From positions 970,952 to 1,034,951 of the forward strand of contig NZ_JAKCFC010000001.1 in NCBI RefSeq assembly GCF_021916785.1: a stretch of 64,000 nt of DNA, in the 5' to 3' direction. Each line of letters begins with the position of its first letter. Within the stretch, counting starts at the first letter, position 1. Below the pieces are notes generated by a model, which was not told the origin of the DNA, did not search any database, and was given only the letters and a program-made list of their open reading frames with translations. The translations under genes were made by a program, and so were the position numbers. Shown here in pieces: positions 16,513 through 27,343 of the stretch. The DNA is from Mycolicibacterium lacusdiani. Lineage in GTDB: Bacteria > Actinomycetota > Actinomycetes > Mycobacteriales > Mycobacteriaceae.

Positions 16513-17295
16513 TCAGTTCGCGCCCGCGACGGGCACACCGGCGTCCGCGAGTGCCTTCATCATGAGGTCGGCGACGTTGCGGTGGGCCTCGAAGTTCCAG
16601 TGGATGCCGTCGGGATTCCCGCGACCGCTCATCACCTCGTCGCCCACGGCGGCCTTGAGGTCTACCACCGGCACGTCGTGCTCGGCGGCCCACCCGGTGA
16701 TCGCCGCGACCGTGCCGTCACGCCACCTGTGCGAGTTGCCGTAGGTCTCGGCGACGTGCACCGACGGAATGCACGCGACGAACGGTATTCCGGGGCGGTT
16801 GAAGTCGATCGCCGCGCGGGTCTGTTCGAGGTACTCGACGGACAGCTTCGGCGGCAGGGCCGGTCGTGCGACCGGGGAGAACCTCGGCTGCGCCCACCCG
16901 TAACCGTCTCGCACCCACCGCCGCAGCAGCGGTGGTCGGACGTAGCGGATCATCTCCCGCAGCGCCGTAGGAAGCGGGGACGGCAGCGAGTCCATGCCGC
17001 AGGTCGCGAAGATCACGGCACCGGCCCGCGGCAGCGCCGCCCACGACCGTGGGTCCTGAATCGCTGCCCACCACACGTCGCGGCAGGTCCAGCCGATGCG
17101 ACCGATCAGCTCGACGTCCCAATCGAGTTGATCAGCAACGATGTTCGGCCAGATGCGCGGATCGTCGGAGGGCAGCCCGCCGGTCGGGCCGTAGTAGGAC
17201 AGCGAGTCGCAGAACACGAGCAGGGTTGCCCGGCGGGCAGGAGCGGAGCGACCCGGGGAATCGTTCCGGGCTCCATCGGCCGGCTCAGAGGACAT
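16513..17295 (-). CDS. octT: Diglucosylglycerate octanoyltransferase (Rv2418c-like)
   Basis: SGNH-hydrolase-fold enzyme of 260 residues. Block [15 protein letters not shown], carries the catalytic Ser, and the C-terminal DGIHWN carries the Asp-x-x-His pair. OctT transfers octanoate to diglucosylglycerate, an early step of methylglucose lipopolysaccharide synthesis in mycobacteria. Adjacent gpgP makes the glucosylglycerate precursor, which supports the call. The ATG at 17295 overlaps the gpgP 3' end by 11 bases; an upstream in-frame start at 17412 would extend much further into gpgP and is not needed. Assignment rests on context plus the SGNH motifs. Confidence 0.82.
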   Translation of the reverse strand: MSSEPADGARNDSPGRSAPARRATLLVFCDSLSYYGPTGGLPSDDPRIWPNIVADQLDWDVELIGRIGWTCRDVWWAAIQDPRSWAALPRAGAVIFATCGMDSLPSPLPTALREMIRYVRPPLLRRWVRDGYGWAQPRFSPVARPALPPKLSVEYLEQTRAAIDFNRPGIPFVACIPSVHVAETYGNSHRWRDGTVAAITGWAAEHDVPVVDLKAAVGDEVMSGRGNPDGIHWNFEAHRNVADLMMKALADAGVPVAGAN

Positions 17296-17953
17296 CGCTG
17301 GCGACCTGCGCCGAGGCGTTCCACACGTCGAGGCGCCAACGGACGTCCTCGAGCGGGGCGTCGTCGGAGGAGTGGCCGGACAGCTGTACCCAGCTCGCGT
17401 TGCCCATCCCACCCAGCACGGGCCAGTTGTCGACGGGCAGGCCGAGTATCGCCCCGGTGAGCGCCGCGATCAGGCCGCCGTGTGCCACCAGGACGACCGG
17501 TCGGTCGGGTTGGTCGACGCCCCACTCCGCCTGTCCGGCAGTGAGTTCGGCGATCAACGGCATGCTCCGCGCTGCCACGTCGACGCGGCTCTCGCCGCCG
17601 TGCGGGGCCCACCGCGCGTCGTCTCGCCACGCCAGCCGGGCGCCGGGAGCGATGGCGTCGACCTCGAGGTGGGTCATGCCCTGCCAGTCACCCAGGTGGG
17701 TCTCGCGCAGCCGGACGTCGGTGCTGACCGGCAATCCCGCTTGTTCACCGAGTGCGACCGCGGTGTCGAGAGCCCGCCGCAGGTCAGACGAGACGATCAG
17801 TAGGGGTTCGCGTTTGGCGAGCAGCTCGGCCGCGGCGACGGCCTGGGCGCGGCCCAGCTCGGAGAGATCGGTGTCGAGCTGGCCCTGCATGCGGCTGCCC
17901 GCGTTGTACTCGGTCTGGCCGTGGCGCAGCATGACCAGCCTGCGGACTCTCAC
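17285..17953 (-). CDS. gpgP: Glucosyl-3-phosphoglycerate phosphatase
   Basis: Histidine-phosphatase-superfamily enzyme of 222 residues with the catalytic RHG at 10-12 (LRHGQTEYN), a phosphate-binding [11 protein letters not shown], the acid in [10 protein letters not shown] and the second His in VLVAHGGLI. GpgP removes phosphate from glucosyl-3-phosphoglycerate to give glucosylglycerate, the second step toward methylglucose lipopolysaccharides. The GTG start overlaps the rsfS stop as GTGA. Generic phosphoglycerate-mutase-like phosphatases share these motifs; synteny with Rv2419c decides. Confidence 0.88.
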   Translation of the reverse strand: MRVRRLVMLRHGQTEYNAGSRMQGQLDTDLSELGRAQAVAAAELLAKREPLLIVSSDLRRALDTAVALGEQAGLPVSTDVRLRETHLGDWQGMTHLEVDAIAPGARLAWRDDARWAPHGGESRVDVAARSMPLIAELTAGQAEWGVDQPDRPVVLVAHGGLIAALTGAILGLPVDNWPVLGGMGNASWVQLSGHSSDDAPLEDVRWRLDVWNASAQVASDVL

Positions 17954-18342
17954 TCCCGGTCCTCGGGCAGGGAGTCGCCGTGGCCGTCGAGGTCCACGGG
18001 AACCAGCGGGCAGTCACGCCACAACCGGTCCAGGGCGTAGAAGTTCCGCTCGTCCTGATGCTGGATGTGCACCACGATGTCGACGTAGTCCAGCAGCACC
18101 CACCGACCTTCGCGCGTGCCCTCGCGGCGGGCCGGCTTGAATCCGGCGGCGCGCATCTTCTCCTCGACCTCGTCGACGATGGCGTTGACCTGCCGATCGT
18201 TGGAGGCCGAGCCGATGACGAAGACGTCGGTGATGACGAGCTGTCCCGACACGTCGATGACGACGACGTCGTCGGCCAATTTGGACGACGCCGCCTGGGC
18301 GGCAACGGTGGCCATTTCGACGGCCTCGACAGACGCACTCAC
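17950..18342 (-). CDS. rsfS: Ribosome silencing factor
   Basis: Protein of 130 residues from the GTG at 18342, with RsfS landmarks [37 protein letters not shown] and [21 protein letters not shown]. RsfS binds ribosomal protein L14 and blocks joining of the two ribosomal subunits when nutrients are short. It sits between nadD and gpgP, overlapping each by 4 bases (GTGA both times), so the three are tightly coupled. The nadD-rsfS pairing is general in bacteria. Confidence 0.94.
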   Translation of the reverse strand: MSASVEAVEMATVAAQAASSKLADDVVVIDVSGQLVITDVFVIGSASNDRQVNAIVDEVEEKMRAAGFKPARREGTREGRWVLLDYVDIVVHIQHQDERNFYALDRLWRDCPLVPVDLDGHGDSLPEDRE

Positions 18343-18974
18343 GATGGGGTCCTTCCAACAAGGGTGGGGGTTCGGTACAGGCCGCGTTTGGAGACGTACT
18401 GAACGACGCCGTCGGGCACCAGGTACCAGATGGGCCTGCCGGTCATCGCGCGGTCGCGGCACTCGCTCGACGAGATGGCCAGCGCAGGTACCTCGACGAG
18501 GTTCAGCGCCTCGCGCGGCAGCTCCTTCATCGCCGCCTCGATGTGCTCGCCGTCCAGGGTGTAGCCGGGGCGGCTGACGCCGACGAAGCGGGCCAGGGAG
18601 AACAGGTCCTCCCAGTTCTGCCAACTCAGGATCGAGCCGAGCGCGTCGGCGCCGGTGATGAAGTACAGGTCGGTGTCCGGGTGGGCCGCGGCCAGGTCGC
18701 GCAGCGTGTCCTTGGTGTAGGTCGGGCCGCCGCGGTCGATGTCGACCCGGCTGACCGAGAAACGGGGATTGGCTGCCGTTGCGATCACCGTCATGAGGTA
18801 GCGGTCCTCCGCGGCGGTGACCGAGCGGTCGCGCTTCTGCCACGGCTGCCCGGTCGGCACGAACACCACCTCGTCGAGGTCGAACAGATCGGCGACCTCG
18901 CTGGCCGCGACGAGGTGACCGTGGTGGATCGGGTCGAAGGTCCCGCCCATCACTCCCAGCCTGCGTCGAGTCAC
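18339..18974 (-). CDS. nadD: Nicotinate-nucleotide adenylyltransferase
   Basis: Enzyme of 211 residues that makes deamido-NAD from nicotinate mononucleotide and ATP. The nucleotidyltransferase motif [11 protein letters not shown] gives the catalytic HxGH at 17-20, and the C-terminal ISSSECRDR is the SxTxxR-type ATP site. The GTG at 18974 gives exactly the usual start [13 protein letters not shown]; upstream sequence in the same frame is not protein-like. It makes the substrate of NadE, encoded 6 kb away in the same orientation. Gene order matches Rv2421c. Confidence 0.94.
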   Translation of the reverse strand: MTRRRLGVMGGTFDPIHHGHLVAASEVADLFDLDEVVFVPTGQPWQKRDRSVTAAEDRYLMTVIATAANPRFSVSRVDIDRGGPTYTKDTLRDLAAAHPDTDLYFITGADALGSILSWQNWEDLFSLARFVGVSRPGYTLDGEHIEAAMKELPREALNLVEVPALAISSSECRDRAMTGRPIWYLVPDGVVQYVSKRGLYRTPTLVGRTPS

Positions 18975-19027
18975 GAATAAGCAGCTTACGGGAGGCGCGG
19001 CGGGCGCCGCGGGTTCGGGCGAACGGC

Positions 19028-20470
19028 CTAGACGGGCAGCAGCTGGTCGATCACGCCGGCGAGCTGCTTGGCCGACCGGCACTCGTGCATCGTGATGACG
19101 CCCTCGTAGCGCGGCACCGCCGAGTCCCCGCTGCCCCACAGGTGCTTGGGCTCGGGGTTGAGCCAGTGGGCGTGCCTGCTGGCAGTCACCATGTGGGTCA
19201 GCAGGTCGACCTCCGGGTTGCGGTAGTTGTTGCGGCCGTCGCCGAGCACGAGCAGCGAGCTGCGCGGCGAGAGCACGTTCGGGTACTTGTCGAGGAACGA
19301 TACGAACGCGTGGCCGTAGTCGGAGTGGCCGTCGCGGGTGTAGACGCCGGCCTCGCGGGTGATCCGCTGTACGGCCACTGCCAGGTCGGCCTCCGGGCCG
19401 AACAGTTCGGTGACCTCGTCGGTCGTGTCGATGAACGCGAAGACCCGCACGCGGGAGAACTGCTGGCGCAGCGCGCTGACGAGCATGAGCGTGAAGTGGC
19501 TGAACCCGGCGACCGAACCGGACACGTCGCACAGGACGACCAGTTCGGGGCGGGCGGGGCGCGGCTTCTTCAGCACGACGTCGATGGGCACGCCACCGGT
19601 CGACATCGACTTGCGCAGCGTCTTGCGCATGTCGATCTCGCCGGCGCGGGCACGACGCCGACGCGCGGCCAGCCGGCTGGCGAGCGTGCGTGCCAGCGGT
19701 GCGACCACTCGCCGCATCTGGCGCAGCTGCTCGCCGGACGCTCGGAGGAACTCCACGTTCTCGCTGAGCTGCGGGATGCCGTACATCTGGACGTGTTCGC
19801 GGCCCAGTTGTTCCGCCGTGCGACGCTTGGTCTCACCCTCCACCATGCGCCGCAGCTGCGAAACGCGCTTGGCGGCAAGGGCTTTGGCGATCTCCTGCTG
19901 TGTGGGCGTCGGGTCGTCGCCGTATCCCGCCAGCAAGCCGGCGAGCAGCCTGCCCTCGAGTTCGTCGAGCGCCATCGCCTTGAGCGCCTGGTACGACGAG
20001 TAGGACGGGCCGCGACTGGAGTTGTAGCGGCCGAACGACTCCACGATCTGCGCGATCATCGCGGCGAGGCGGTCGTCGACGTTGGCCAGATCGGGGTTGT
20101 CGGTGAGCATCTGCACCAGCGCGTCGCGCAGGCCCTCGATGTCCTGCGGCGGCGGGCCGTCCGACTCGTCGTCGGAGTCCTCGTCGTCGACCACCGTCCT
20201 GGCGCCCAACGCCGCGGGGAACCAGAGGTCGAACATCGCGTCGTAGGTCTCGCGGTGCTCCGCCCGCCGCATCACCGCGCACGCCAGCCCCTCCCGCAGC
20301 ACCTCGCGGTCAACGAGGCCGAGCGTCGCCATCACGCGACCGGCGTCGACGGTCTCCGACGGCCCGACCGCAATGCCGACCCCGCGCAGCGCCTCGACGA
20401 ACTCGACGAGGTGACCCGGAATGCCATGCGGGGCAAGCGGTTGTGGTGGTCGGGTGCGACGGGCGGCCAT
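19028..20470 (-). CDS. VWA-domain CoxE-like protein (Rv2425c-like)
   Basis: Protein of 480 residues with a C-terminal von Willebrand factor A domain whose MIDAS motif reads [12 protein letters not shown] (DxSxS). The N-terminal half is helical and charged with an acidic stretch ([13 protein letters not shown]). CoxE-like proteins pair with MoxR-type AAA ATPases to insert cofactors or remodel partner proteins, as CoxD/CoxE do for CO dehydrogenase or ViaA/RavA in enterobacteria. The MoxR gene is 11 bases upstream, so they form one unit. The client protein is not known. In M. tuberculosis, IS-related genes separate nadD from this gene; here 53 bases do. Confidence 0.85.
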   Translation of the reverse strand: MAARRTRPPQPLAPHGIPGHLVEFVEALRGVGIAVGPSETVDAGRVMATLGLVDREVLREGLACAVMRRAEHRETYDAMFDLWFPAALGARTVVDDEDSDDESDGPPPQDIEGLRDALVQMLTDNPDLANVDDRLAAMIAQIVESFGRYNSSRGPSYSSYQALKAMALDELEGRLLAGLLAGYGDDPTPTQQEIAKALAAKRVSQLRRMVEGETKRRTAEQLGREHVQMYGIPQLSENVEFLRASGEQLRQMRRVVAPLARTLASRLAARRRRARAGEIDMRKTLRKSMSTGGVPIDVVLKKPRPARPELVVLCDVSGSVAGFSHFTLMLVSALRQQFSRVRVFAFIDTTDEVTELFGPEADLAVAVQRITREAGVYTRDGHSDYGHAFVSFLDKYPNVLSPRSSLLVLGDGRNNYRNPEVDLLTHMVTASRHAHWLNPEPKHLWGSGDSAVPRYEGVITMHECRSAKQLAGVIDQLLPV

Positions 20471-20481
20471 CGGGGCACTCC

Positions 20482-21369
20482 TCAGTTCAGCCGGAGTTCG
20501 CCGGATGCACGCTGTTGGTCGGACTGGTGTTTGAGGATGACGCCGAGCGTGGCGGCGATCATCGCATCGTCGATGGTGTCCATGCCAAGGGCGAGCACGG
20601 TGCGACCCCAGTCGATGGTCTCGGCGACCGACGGCACCTTCTTGAGCTGCATGCCGCGCAGTACGCCGATGATGCGCACCAGTTCCTCGGCGAGGCGCTC
20701 CGGCAGCTCGGGCACCCGGGACAGCAGGATGCGGCGTTCGAGGTCCGGGTCGGGGAAGTCGATGTGCAGGAACAGGCAGCGCCGCTTGAGCGCCTCGGAG
20801 AGTTCACGGGTGGCGTTGGACGTGAGAAGCACGAACGGCGGCCGCTCGGCCTTGATGGTGCCCAGCTCGGGCACCGTGACCGCGAAGTCCGACAACACCT
20901 CGAGAAGCAGGCCCTCGATCTCGATGTCCGCCTTGTCGGTCTCGTCGATCAGCAGCACGGTCGGATCGGTGCGCTTGATCGCCGTGAGCAGCGGACGGGT
21001 CAGCAGGAATTCCTCGCTGAACACGTCCATCTTGGTCTGGTCCCAATCACCCTGGCCGCCGGCGTTGCCCGCCTGGATGCGCAGGATCTGCTTGGCGTGG
21101 TTCCACTCGTACAGTGCGCGGGCCTCGTCGACGCCCTCGTAGCACTGCAGGCGAACGAGTTCCGAGCCCGTGCAGGCCGCCACCGCGCGGGCGAGTTCGG
21201 TCTTGCCGACACCCGCCGGGCCCTCGACGAGCAGCGGCTTGCCGAGCCGGTCGGCGAGGAAGACGGCCGTCGCCGTCGCCGTGTCGGGCAGGTACCCGGT
21301 CTCGGCGAGGCGGGTCGCCACGTCGTCGATGTCGGTGAACATCGGGACCGGTTGGGCAGAGGTGCTCAT
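20482..21369 (-). CDS. MoxR-family AAA+ ATPase (Rv2426c-like)
   Basis: AAA+ ATPase of 295 residues. Walker A reads EGPAGVGKTELA, Walker B VLLIDETDKADIE, and sensor 1 is in FVLLTSNATREL; the following KRRCLFLHIDFPD is a typical MoxR segment. MoxR ATPases act as chaperones together with VWA proteins; here the partner is the adjacent CoxE-like gene. Thirteen bases separate it from the preceding proA stop, so transcription with proA is likely. Confidence 0.9.
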   Translation of the reverse strand: MSTSAQPVPMFTDIDDVATRLAETGYLPDTATATAVFLADRLGKPLLVEGPAGVGKTELARAVAACTGSELVRLQCYEGVDEARALYEWNHAKQILRIQAGNAGGQGDWDQTKMDVFSEEFLLTRPLLTAIKRTDPTVLLIDETDKADIEIEGLLLEVLSDFAVTVPELGTIKAERPPFVLLTSNATRELSEALKRRCLFLHIDFPDPDLERRILLSRVPELPERLAEELVRIIGVLRGMQLKKVPSVAETIDWGRTVLALGMDTIDDAMIAATLGVILKHQSDQQRASGELRLN

Positions 21370-21382
21370 GTAGCTCCGTTCT

Positions 21383-22630
21383 TCAGGCGGGGCGGATGTG
21401 GCCGTCTCCCCACACCACCCACTTGGTCGAGGTCAGTTCTGGCAGGCCCATGGGCCCGCGGGCGTGCAGCTTCTGAGTGGAGATGCCGATCTCCGCGCCG
21501 AAGCCGAACTGCTCGCCATCGGTGAACGAGGTCGCCGCGTTGACCATCACGGCCGCGGCGTCGACCTCCCCGGTGAACCGTTCTGCCGCAGCGAGATCGG
21601 TCGTCACGATGGCCTCGGTGTGCCCGGTCCCGTATTCGTTGACGTGGGTGATGGCCGCGTCGATGCCGTCCACGACGGCGACCGCGATGTCCATCGACAG
21701 GAACTCGGCCCGCAGGTCGTCCTCGCTGGGGTCGTCGTGCACGGTGACGCCCGCGTTCCGGAGTGCGTCGAGCAGCCTTGGCACCGCGCGGTCGGCGATC
21801 GCGGCGTCGACGAGCAGCGTCTCGGCGGCATTGCACACGCTGGGCCTGCGGGTCTTGGAGTTCAACAGGATGCGCTCGGCGACGTCGAGGTCGGCCGCCG
21901 CGTGGACGTACACGTGGCAGTTCCCGACACCGGTCTCGATGGTCGGGACCAGCGCGTCGCGGACGACGGCGTCGATCAGTCCCGCGCCTCCGCGGGGGAT
22001 GACGACGTCGACCAGGCCGCGGGCCTGAATGAGGTGGGTGACGGTGGCGCGGTCCTCGCTGGGCAGCAGCGCGACGGCGTCGGCGGGCAGACCCTCGGCC
22101 ACCAGCGCGGCGCGCAGCGCGGTGACGAGCGCCTCGTTCGAGTGCCGAGCCGACGAACTGCCGCGCAGCAGAGCAGCATTGCCGGACTTCAGCGTGAGCC
22201 CAAACGCGTCGACGGTGACGTTCGGCCTGCCCTCGTAGACCATGCCGACGACGCCGAGGGGCACGCGCTGCTGGCGGATCCGCAGCCCGTTGGGCAGCGT
22301 GCGACCGCGCAGGACCTCCCCGACGGGATCGGGCAGTCCGGCCACCTGGCGCAGACCGGCCGCGATGCCGTCGACGCGCTGCGAGTTCAGTGCCAGCCGG
22401 TCCAGGATCGCCGCCGGAGTGCCTGCGGCGCGCGCGACGTCCAGATCGACCTCGTTGGCGGCGAGCACCTCGCCCACCGAAGCCAGCACCGAGTCCGCCG
22501 CGGCGTGCAGCGCCCGATCCTTGATCTCCGACGTCAGGGTGCCGAGGGTGCGCGCGGCGACTCTGGCGCGGCGCGCCGCGTCGTGGACCTGCTGGCGCAG
22601 GTCAGTGTCGGCGGGGGCATGCACGCTCAT
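21383..22630 (-). CDS. proA: Gamma-glutamyl phosphate reductase
   Basis: Enzyme of 415 residues, the usual length, reducing gamma-glutamyl phosphate to glutamate semialdehyde with NADPH in proline synthesis. Landmarks are [42 protein letters not shown] [11 protein letters not shown], the catalytic Cys in [14 protein letters not shown] and TGEQ-like [23 protein letters not shown] at 22630 is chosen; the frame continues upstream through the divergent ribokinase gene without proA-like sequence. proB, encoding the preceding step, lies 7.5 kb away on the same strand. Confidence 0.95.
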   Translation of the reverse strand: MSVHAPADTDLRQQVHDAARRARVAARTLGTLTSEIKDRALHAAADSVLASVGEVLAANEVDLDVARAAGTPAAILDRLALNSQRVDGIAAGLRQVAGLPDPVGEVLRGRTLPNGLRIRQQRVPLGVVGMVYEGRPNVTVDAFGLTLKSGNAALLRGSSSARHSNEALVTALRAALVAEGLPADAVALLPSEDRATVTHLIQARGLVDVVIPRGGAGLIDAVVRDALVPTIETGVGNCHVYVHAAADLDVAERILLNSKTRRPSVCNAAETLLVDAAIADRAVPRLLDALRNAGVTVHDDPSEDDLRAEFLSMDIAVAVVDGIDAAITHVNEYGTGHTEAIVTTDLAAAERFTGEVDAAAVMVNAATSFTDGEQFGFGAEIGISTQKLHARGPMGLPELTSTKWVVWGDGHIRPA

Positions 22631-22674
22631 CAAGCCAGCGTATCGAGGTAACGCGGGTCCGGCCCGGTCGGGGT

Positions 22675-22680
22675 TACGGT
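22675..22680 (+). promoter_or_regulatory. Candidate -10 box, leaderless spacing, for ribokinase gene
   Basis: TACGGT ends 7 bases before the GTG at 22688, the distance that puts the transcription start on the start codon. No ribosome-binding site intervenes. Confidence 0.35.
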
Positions 22681-22687
22681 ATGGCCC

Positions 22688-23590
22688 GTGACAACGTCCG
22701 GCAACCGAGTGTGCGTGGTGGGCAGCGTCAACCTCGACCAGTCGATGCGCGTTCAGTCGCTGCCACGCCCCGGGGAGACCGTGCTGGCGGCGTCGACGAC
22801 CTGGTCGCCGGGCGGCAAGGGCGGCAACCAGGCCGTCGCGGCGGCGCGCGCGGGCGCGTCCGTGGAGTTGGTCGCCGCGCTCGGCGACGACGACGCCGCA
22901 GACAAGCTGCGGGCCCACCTCAGCGGCAACGACGTGGGACTGGACGGCGTGCTCACCTTGCCGGGCGCCAGTGGTACCGCCGTGATCGTCGTCGACGACG
23001 GTGCCGAGAACCTGATCGTCGTCGCCCCCGGCGCCAACGCCCACCTGCACCTGTCCTCTCCTGCCGTCCGCGACGCGATCACCGCATCCGACGTGGTGCT
23101 GCTGTCGCTGGAGATCCCGGTGGACACCGTCCTGGCGGCGGCGCGGGTGGGCCGGGCAGGGGGCGCGGCGGTGATGGTCAACGCGTCGCCCGTCGGTGCA
23201 CCGGCCGATCTCGAACGGTTGGCCTCCACCGTGGACGTCGTCATCGTCAACGACGCGGAGTCACGTGAGTGGCGCTGGCCCGTCGATCATCTCGTCGTGA
23301 CGCGGGGAGCCGACGGCGCCGAGTACCGCACAACCCAGGCCCGCGTCACCGTTGCAGCACCCCAGGTCGAGGCGATCGACACCACGGGCGCCGGTGACGT
23401 CTTCGCCGGCGTGCTCGCCGCCGGCTGGCACCTCGGGCCGGAGGCGGCGCTGCGCCGGGCATGCGCTGCCGGCGCGCTCGCCACGCTGGTGCCAGGCGCT
23501 GGCGACTGCGCGCCGACCGAGGAGGCCATCGACGACGTGCTCGACAACACCGATCCCGAACCGCACGGCCCCGAACGAGGAGGAGCATGA
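22688..23590 (+). CDS. PfkB-family sugar kinase, ribokinase-like
   Basis: Kinase of 300 residues with the ribokinase N-terminal glycine motif ([16 protein letters not shown], about 38-54) and the C-terminal anion-hole and catalytic-base motif [17 protein letters not shown]. These mark phosphorylation of ribose or a similar sugar at the expense of ATP; ribose is the best guess from motif 1 and from Rv2436 (rbsK) near the same place. Starts with GTG. Its stop overlaps the next gene's start as ATGA, so it is co-translated with the crotonase, which is not an obvious pathway partner. Confidence 0.88.
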   Translation: MTTSGNRVCVVGSVNLDQSMRVQSLPRPGETVLAASTTWSPGGKGGNQAVAAARAGASVELVAALGDDDAADKLRAHLSGNDVGLDGVLTLPGASGTAVIVVDDGAENLIVVAPGANAHLHLSSPAVRDAITASDVVLLSLEIPVDTVLAAARVGRAGGAAVMVNASPVGAPADLERLASTVDVVIVNDAESREWRWPVDHLVVTRGADGAEYRTTQARVTVAAPQVEAIDTTGAGDVFAGVLAAGWHLGPEAALRRACAAGALATLVPGAGDCAPTEEAIDDVLDNTDPEPHGPERGGA

Positions 23591-24414
23591 CCACCACCGA
23601 CAACGCCCCCCGCCCGCCGGACGGCGACTGGCTGGGCACCCCCTTCCTGCGCTTCGAGAGGGATGGCCCGTTCGGGGTGGTGACGCTCGACCGGCCCGAG
23701 GCGCGCAACGCCATGACGCCTGCGATGTACTTCGGCATCCGCTACGCGGTCACCCACGTCGAGAACGACCCGGATCTGGCGGGCCTGCTGATCACTGGCA
23801 CCGGCGACGTGTTCGCCCCCGGCGGCGACCTCGGCGGCGGTGACGGTGTCGACGACTGGATGTCCTTCGGACCGGCACTGTCGATGGACGTCACGCCGTT
23901 CGAGACGCTGCGGCAGTCGGTGAAGCCCGTGGTGTCGGCGGTCAACGGACTGTGCCAGGGCGGCGGCCTGCAGATCGCGATGTGCAGCGACATGGCGGTG
24001 GTGAGCGATCGGGCGACGTTCCGCGTACCGGAGCTCTACCGCGGGATCGCCGACACGTACTACAGCCAGATGCTGGCCCGGATGATCGGCCCGGTGCGTA
24101 CCCGCGATCTGATGTTCACCGGTCGCACGCTCGACGCTCGCGAAGCAGTCGACTGGGGCATGGTGGCGCGGGTGGTGCCGCACGACGACCTGGGTGCTGC
24201 CGCGCGGGACGTCCTCGCGCAGTGCTGCCGAACGGCGCCCAAGGCGCGTCTGGTGGTGAAGTCGAGCCTGGACAACTACATGGGCCTGTTCGACCGGATC
24301 GGCATGAAGGCCTCCTACAGCGGACCGGAGGCCGTCGAGGGCTTCGTGGCGTTCAAGCAGCGCCGCGCCCCCGAGTGGGTGCACCCCGACCTGCGCACCG
24401 ACGGCAGGCTGTAG
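23587..24414 (+). CDS. Enoyl-CoA hydratase/isomerase (crotonase) family protein
   Basis: Protein of 275 residues with the crotonase fold. First oxyanion-hole segment: TGTGDVFAPGGDLGGG (residues about 74-89); second: VNGLCQGGGLQIAMCSDMAV (about 119-138). In true hydratases two Glu residues sit near these loops; here the positions read as non-Glu (GLQI and ELYRGI offers one Glu), so hydratase activity is uncertain and isomerase, hydrolase or another crotonase reaction is possible. The start at 23587 ([10 protein letters not shown]) follows AGGAGG in the end of the kinase gene. A longer frame from 23461 is rejected. Confidence 0.82.
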   Translation: MTTTDNAPRPPDGDWLGTPFLRFERDGPFGVVTLDRPEARNAMTPAMYFGIRYAVTHVENDPDLAGLLITGTGDVFAPGGDLGGGDGVDDWMSFGPALSMDVTPFETLRQSVKPVVSAVNGLCQGGGLQIAMCSDMAVVSDRATFRVPELYRGIADTYYSQMLARMIGPVRTRDLMFTGRTLDAREAVDWGMVARVVPHDDLGAAARDVLAQCCRTAPKARLVVKSSLDNYMGLFDRIGMKASYSGPEAVEGFVAFKQRRAPEWVHPDLRTDGRL

Positions 24415-24420
24415 CCCCGC

Positions 24421-25227
24421 TCAGACCCTTGGTCTGCGCACGTCGTGGGCGATCGCCATCCCGATGCCGGACTCGAAGTCGGCGGCGGACTGACTGAGCA
24501 GCACGCGACTCCGGTTGGGCGACAACGCGATCGACAGGAAGTGGTGCGGCCTTCCGGTCGCGTGCGCCACGGAGTTCACCCGAATGACCGCAGCGCCGAT
24601 CGCGGTGTCGAGCAGCGTGGCGATCCTCGGTCCCGCCACCTCGGCGGTCAGTTCGTGGTCGACCCCGTCGACGCCCACGCCTGCGGCGTAGAGCAGTTGG
24701 TAGAGCGGCGCCCCGGCCAGAGCCGGCTCGGTCAGCGTCTCGGCGAGATGTTCCGGCAGCCACACCTCGGTGACCATGCACGGTTCCTGCGTAATGCGCT
24801 CACGGCGCAGCCGCAGCACCTGCAGCAGGCGGTCGGGTCCGCCGAGCCGCTCGGCGACGGCGGTGGGCGCCGCGCGGACACCGAACTCGAGGACTTCCAC
24901 CTCGGTCTCGAACTCGATCTGCCGCAGCCCGTCCATGTACGAAGCCGCCGGATCGTGCGCGCGCGCCGTCGCGTTGTCCGCGACGAACGAACCGACGCCG
25001 TGCCTGCGTTCGATCAGACCCGCCTCGGCGAGGTCGGCCAGTGCCCGACGCACCGTGATCCGCGAGACACCGAATTGATTGCACAGCGACTGCTCGGTGG
25101 GCAGCGCCTCTCCCGACCCCACGGCGCCGCGAGCGATCTCGTCGTGCAACACCAGGTAGAGCTGGCGGTGTAGGGGCACGCCTGCAGACGCGCTGACGCG
25201 CGCCTCACCATTCCCGCCCCGACCCAT
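24421..25227 (-). CDS. GntR-family transcriptional regulator, HutC/UTRA type
   Basis: Regulator of 268 residues with an N-terminal winged helix (VPLHRQLYLVLHDEIARG to FGVSRITVRRALADLAEAGL, about 17-80) and a C-terminal UTRA ligand domain (about 100-255, with YMDGLRQIEFETEVEVLEF). The ATG at 25227 gives a normal N terminus; the ORF can be extended to 25596 only inside nadE. UTRA regulators usually sense sugars, amino acids or their derivatives. It is convergent with the kinase-crotonase pair, a plausible target, and begins 19 bases after nadE. Confidence 0.87.
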   Translation of the reverse strand: MGRGGNGEARVSASAGVPLHRQLYLVLHDEIARGAVGSGEALPTEQSLCNQFGVSRITVRRALADLAEAGLIERRHGVGSFVADNATARAHDPAASYMDGLRQIEFETEVEVLEFGVRAAPTAVAERLGGPDRLLQVLRLRRERITQEPCMVTEVWLPEHLAETLTEPALAGAPLYQLLYAAGVGVDGVDHELTAEVAGPRIATLLDTAIGAAVIRVNSVAHATGRPHHFLSIALSPNRSRVLLSQSAADFESGIGMAIAHDVRRPRV

Positions 25228-25246
25228 CGCCGTGATCTTCGCATGC

Positions 25247-27289
25247 TCAGTGCTCGGGCACCTCGCGTTCGATCTCGTCGAGCCAGATCTTCGCCGACAT
25301 GTCCGACGGGGCCCGCCAGTCGCCGCGCGGCGACAGCGATCCACCGGCGGACACCTTGGGGCCGTTCGGCAGCGCGGAGCGCTTGAACTGGCTGAACGAG
25401 TAGAACCGCTGCGCGAACACCTGCAGCCACCGCCGGATCTCCGAGAGCGGGTACTCGGGACGGTCGTCCTCGGGGTAACCGGCCGGCCAGTCACCGTGGT
25501 TCGCGTCGCTCCAGGCATGCCAGGCGAGGAAGGCGACCTTCGACGGCCGGAACCCGTAGCGCAGCACTTGGAACAGTGAAAAGTCCTGCAGGACATACGG
25601 TCCCACCTTGGCTTCGCTGCTCTGAATCTCCTCGTCCTCGCCAGCGGGCACCAGTTCGGGCGTGATCTCGGTGTCCAGCACGGACCGCAGCACGGCGTTC
25701 ACCCGGTCGTCGAACTGGCCGGAGCTGCTCACCCACCGGATCAGGTGCTGGATCAGGGTCTTCGGCACGCCGCCGTTGACGTTGTAGTGGGACATCTGGT
25801 CGCCAACCCCGTAGGTGGACCAGCCCAGCGCCAGCTCGGAGAGGTCACCGGTGCCCAGCACGATGCCGCCGCGCTGGTTGGCCAACCGGAACAGGTAGTC
25901 GGTGCGCAAGCCAGCCTGGACGTTCTCGAACGTCACGTCGTAGACCTTCTCGCCCCTGGCGAACGGGTGGTCCATCTCGGTCAGCATCCGGGTGGCGGTC
26001 TCGCGGATGTCGATCTCGGCGAACGTCACCCCGAGCGCCTCGCTGAGTTCGATGGCATTGCCCTTGGTGCGATCGCCCGTCGCGAAGCCGGGCAGCGTGA
26101 ACGCGAGGATGTCACTGCGCGGGCGACCCTCGCGGTCCATCGCCCTGGCCGCCACGATCAGGGCATGGGTCGAGTCGAGTCCGCCGGACACGCCGATCAC
26201 GATCTTCGGGAAGTTCAGCGCCCGCAGCCGCTGCTCCAGACCGGCGACCTGAATGTTGTAGCCCTCGTAGCAATCCCGTTCCAGCCGTTCGGGATTCGAC
26301 GGCACGAACGGGAACCGCTCCACGTCGCGGCGCAGACCGATGTCGCCGGTCGGCGGGTCGAGCACGAATTCGACCTTCCGGAACGCGTCGATCCGTGCAC
26401 CGTGGTGGCGCCGGTTGTCGTCGAACGTCCCCATCCGCTGTCGCTCGGCCCGCAGCAGGTCGACGTCCACGTCCGCCACCGACCGCCGCACGTCCTTCGG
26501 GAACCGTTCGGATTCGGCGAGCAGCGTCCCGTTCTCGTAGATCATGGTCTGGCCGTCCCACGCCAGATCGGTGGTCGACTCGCCCTCCCCCGCCGCCGCG
26601 TACACGTAGGCCGCCAGACACCGCGACGACGCCGATTGGGCGTACATCTTGCGGTCGTCGGCCCGTCCGATGGTGATGGGGCTGCCCGACAGGTTCGCCA
26701 GCACCGTGGCCCCGGCCAGCGCAGCGTCGGCGCTCGGGGGAATCGGCACCCACATGTCCTCGCAGATCTCGACGTGCAGGACGAAGTTCGGCAGGTCGGC
26801 GGCGGCGAACAGCAGGTCGGGGCCGAACGGTACGTCGACGCCCGCCAACCGGATCACGTCGCTGACGTCGTCACCGGGCGCGAGTTGCCTGCGCTCGTAG
26901 AACTCGCGGTAGGTGGGCAGGTAGGACTTGGGCACCACGCCCAGCACCGTGCCGCGGTGGATGACGACGGCGGTGTTGTAGATGCGGTTGCGGTAGCGCA
27001 GTGGAGCCCCCACGACGAGTACGGGGAGCAACTCCGCCGAGCCTGCGACGATCTCCTGAATTGCCGCCTCGGCTGCGTCGAGGAGTGCCTGCTGCATCAC
27101 GATGTCCTCGATCGAGTACCCGCACAGCGTCAACTCCGGGAACACGGCCAGACCCACGCCGTCCCCGTGACACTCACGCGCGATGCGCAGCACGGACTCG
27201 GCGTTGGCCGAGGGGTCGGCGATCGTCGTGTGATGGGTGCACGCGGCGACCCGCACGAACCCGTGACGGTAAGCGGAGTAGAAGCTCAT
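25247..27289 (-). CDS. nadE: Glutamine-dependent NAD+ synthetase
   Basis: Two-domain enzyme of 680 residues, the length of mycobacterial NadE. The N-terminal nitrilase-like glutaminase domain (about 1-300) shows the Glu ([13 protein letters not shown]), Lys ([14 protein letters not shown]) and Cys ([11 protein letters not shown]) of its triad. The C-terminal synthetase domain has the ATP-pyrophosphatase loop [13 protein letters not shown]. Ammonia from glutamine is channelled to convert nicotinate adenine dinucleotide to NAD+, downstream of NadD in this same window. The ATG at 27289 gives [20 protein letters not shown], the usual start. Confidence 0.96.
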   Translation of the reverse strand: MSFYSAYRHGFVRVAACTHHTTIADPSANAESVLRIARECHGDGVGLAVFPELTLCGYSIEDIVMQQALLDAAEAAIQEIVAGSAELLPVLVVGAPLRYRNRIYNTAVVIHRGTVLGVVPKSYLPTYREFYERRQLAPGDDVSDVIRLAGVDVPFGPDLLFAAADLPNFVLHVEICEDMWVPIPPSADAALAGATVLANLSGSPITIGRADDRKMYAQSASSRCLAAYVYAAAGEGESTTDLAWDGQTMIYENGTLLAESERFPKDVRRSVADVDVDLLRAERQRMGTFDDNRRHHGARIDAFRKVEFVLDPPTGDIGLRRDVERFPFVPSNPERLERDCYEGYNIQVAGLEQRLRALNFPKIVIGVSGGLDSTHALIVAARAMDREGRPRSDILAFTLPGFATGDRTKGNAIELSEALGVTFAEIDIRETATRMLTEMDHPFARGEKVYDVTFENVQAGLRTDYLFRLANQRGGIVLGTGDLSELALGWSTYGVGDQMSHYNVNGGVPKTLIQHLIRWVSSSGQFDDRVNAVLRSVLDTEITPELVPAGEDEEIQSSEAKVGPYVLQDFSLFQVLRYGFRPSKVAFLAWHAWSDANHGDWPAGYPEDDRPEYPLSEIRRWLQVFAQRFYSFSQFKRSALPNGPKVSAGGSLSPRGDWRAPSDMSAKIWLDEIEREVPEH

Positions 27290-27330
27290 GCCTCATTGTT
27301 GCCCGCGAACCGACGGAATCATGCACGGCC

Positions 27331-27336
27331 TATCCT
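27331..27336 (+). promoter_or_regulatory. Candidate -10 box, leaderless spacing, for sirtuin gene
   Basis: TATCCT (5 of 6 to TATAAT-like TANNNT) ends 7 bases before the GTG at 27344 with no ribosome-binding site between. Confidence 0.4.
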
Positions 27337-27343
27337 GGACGGG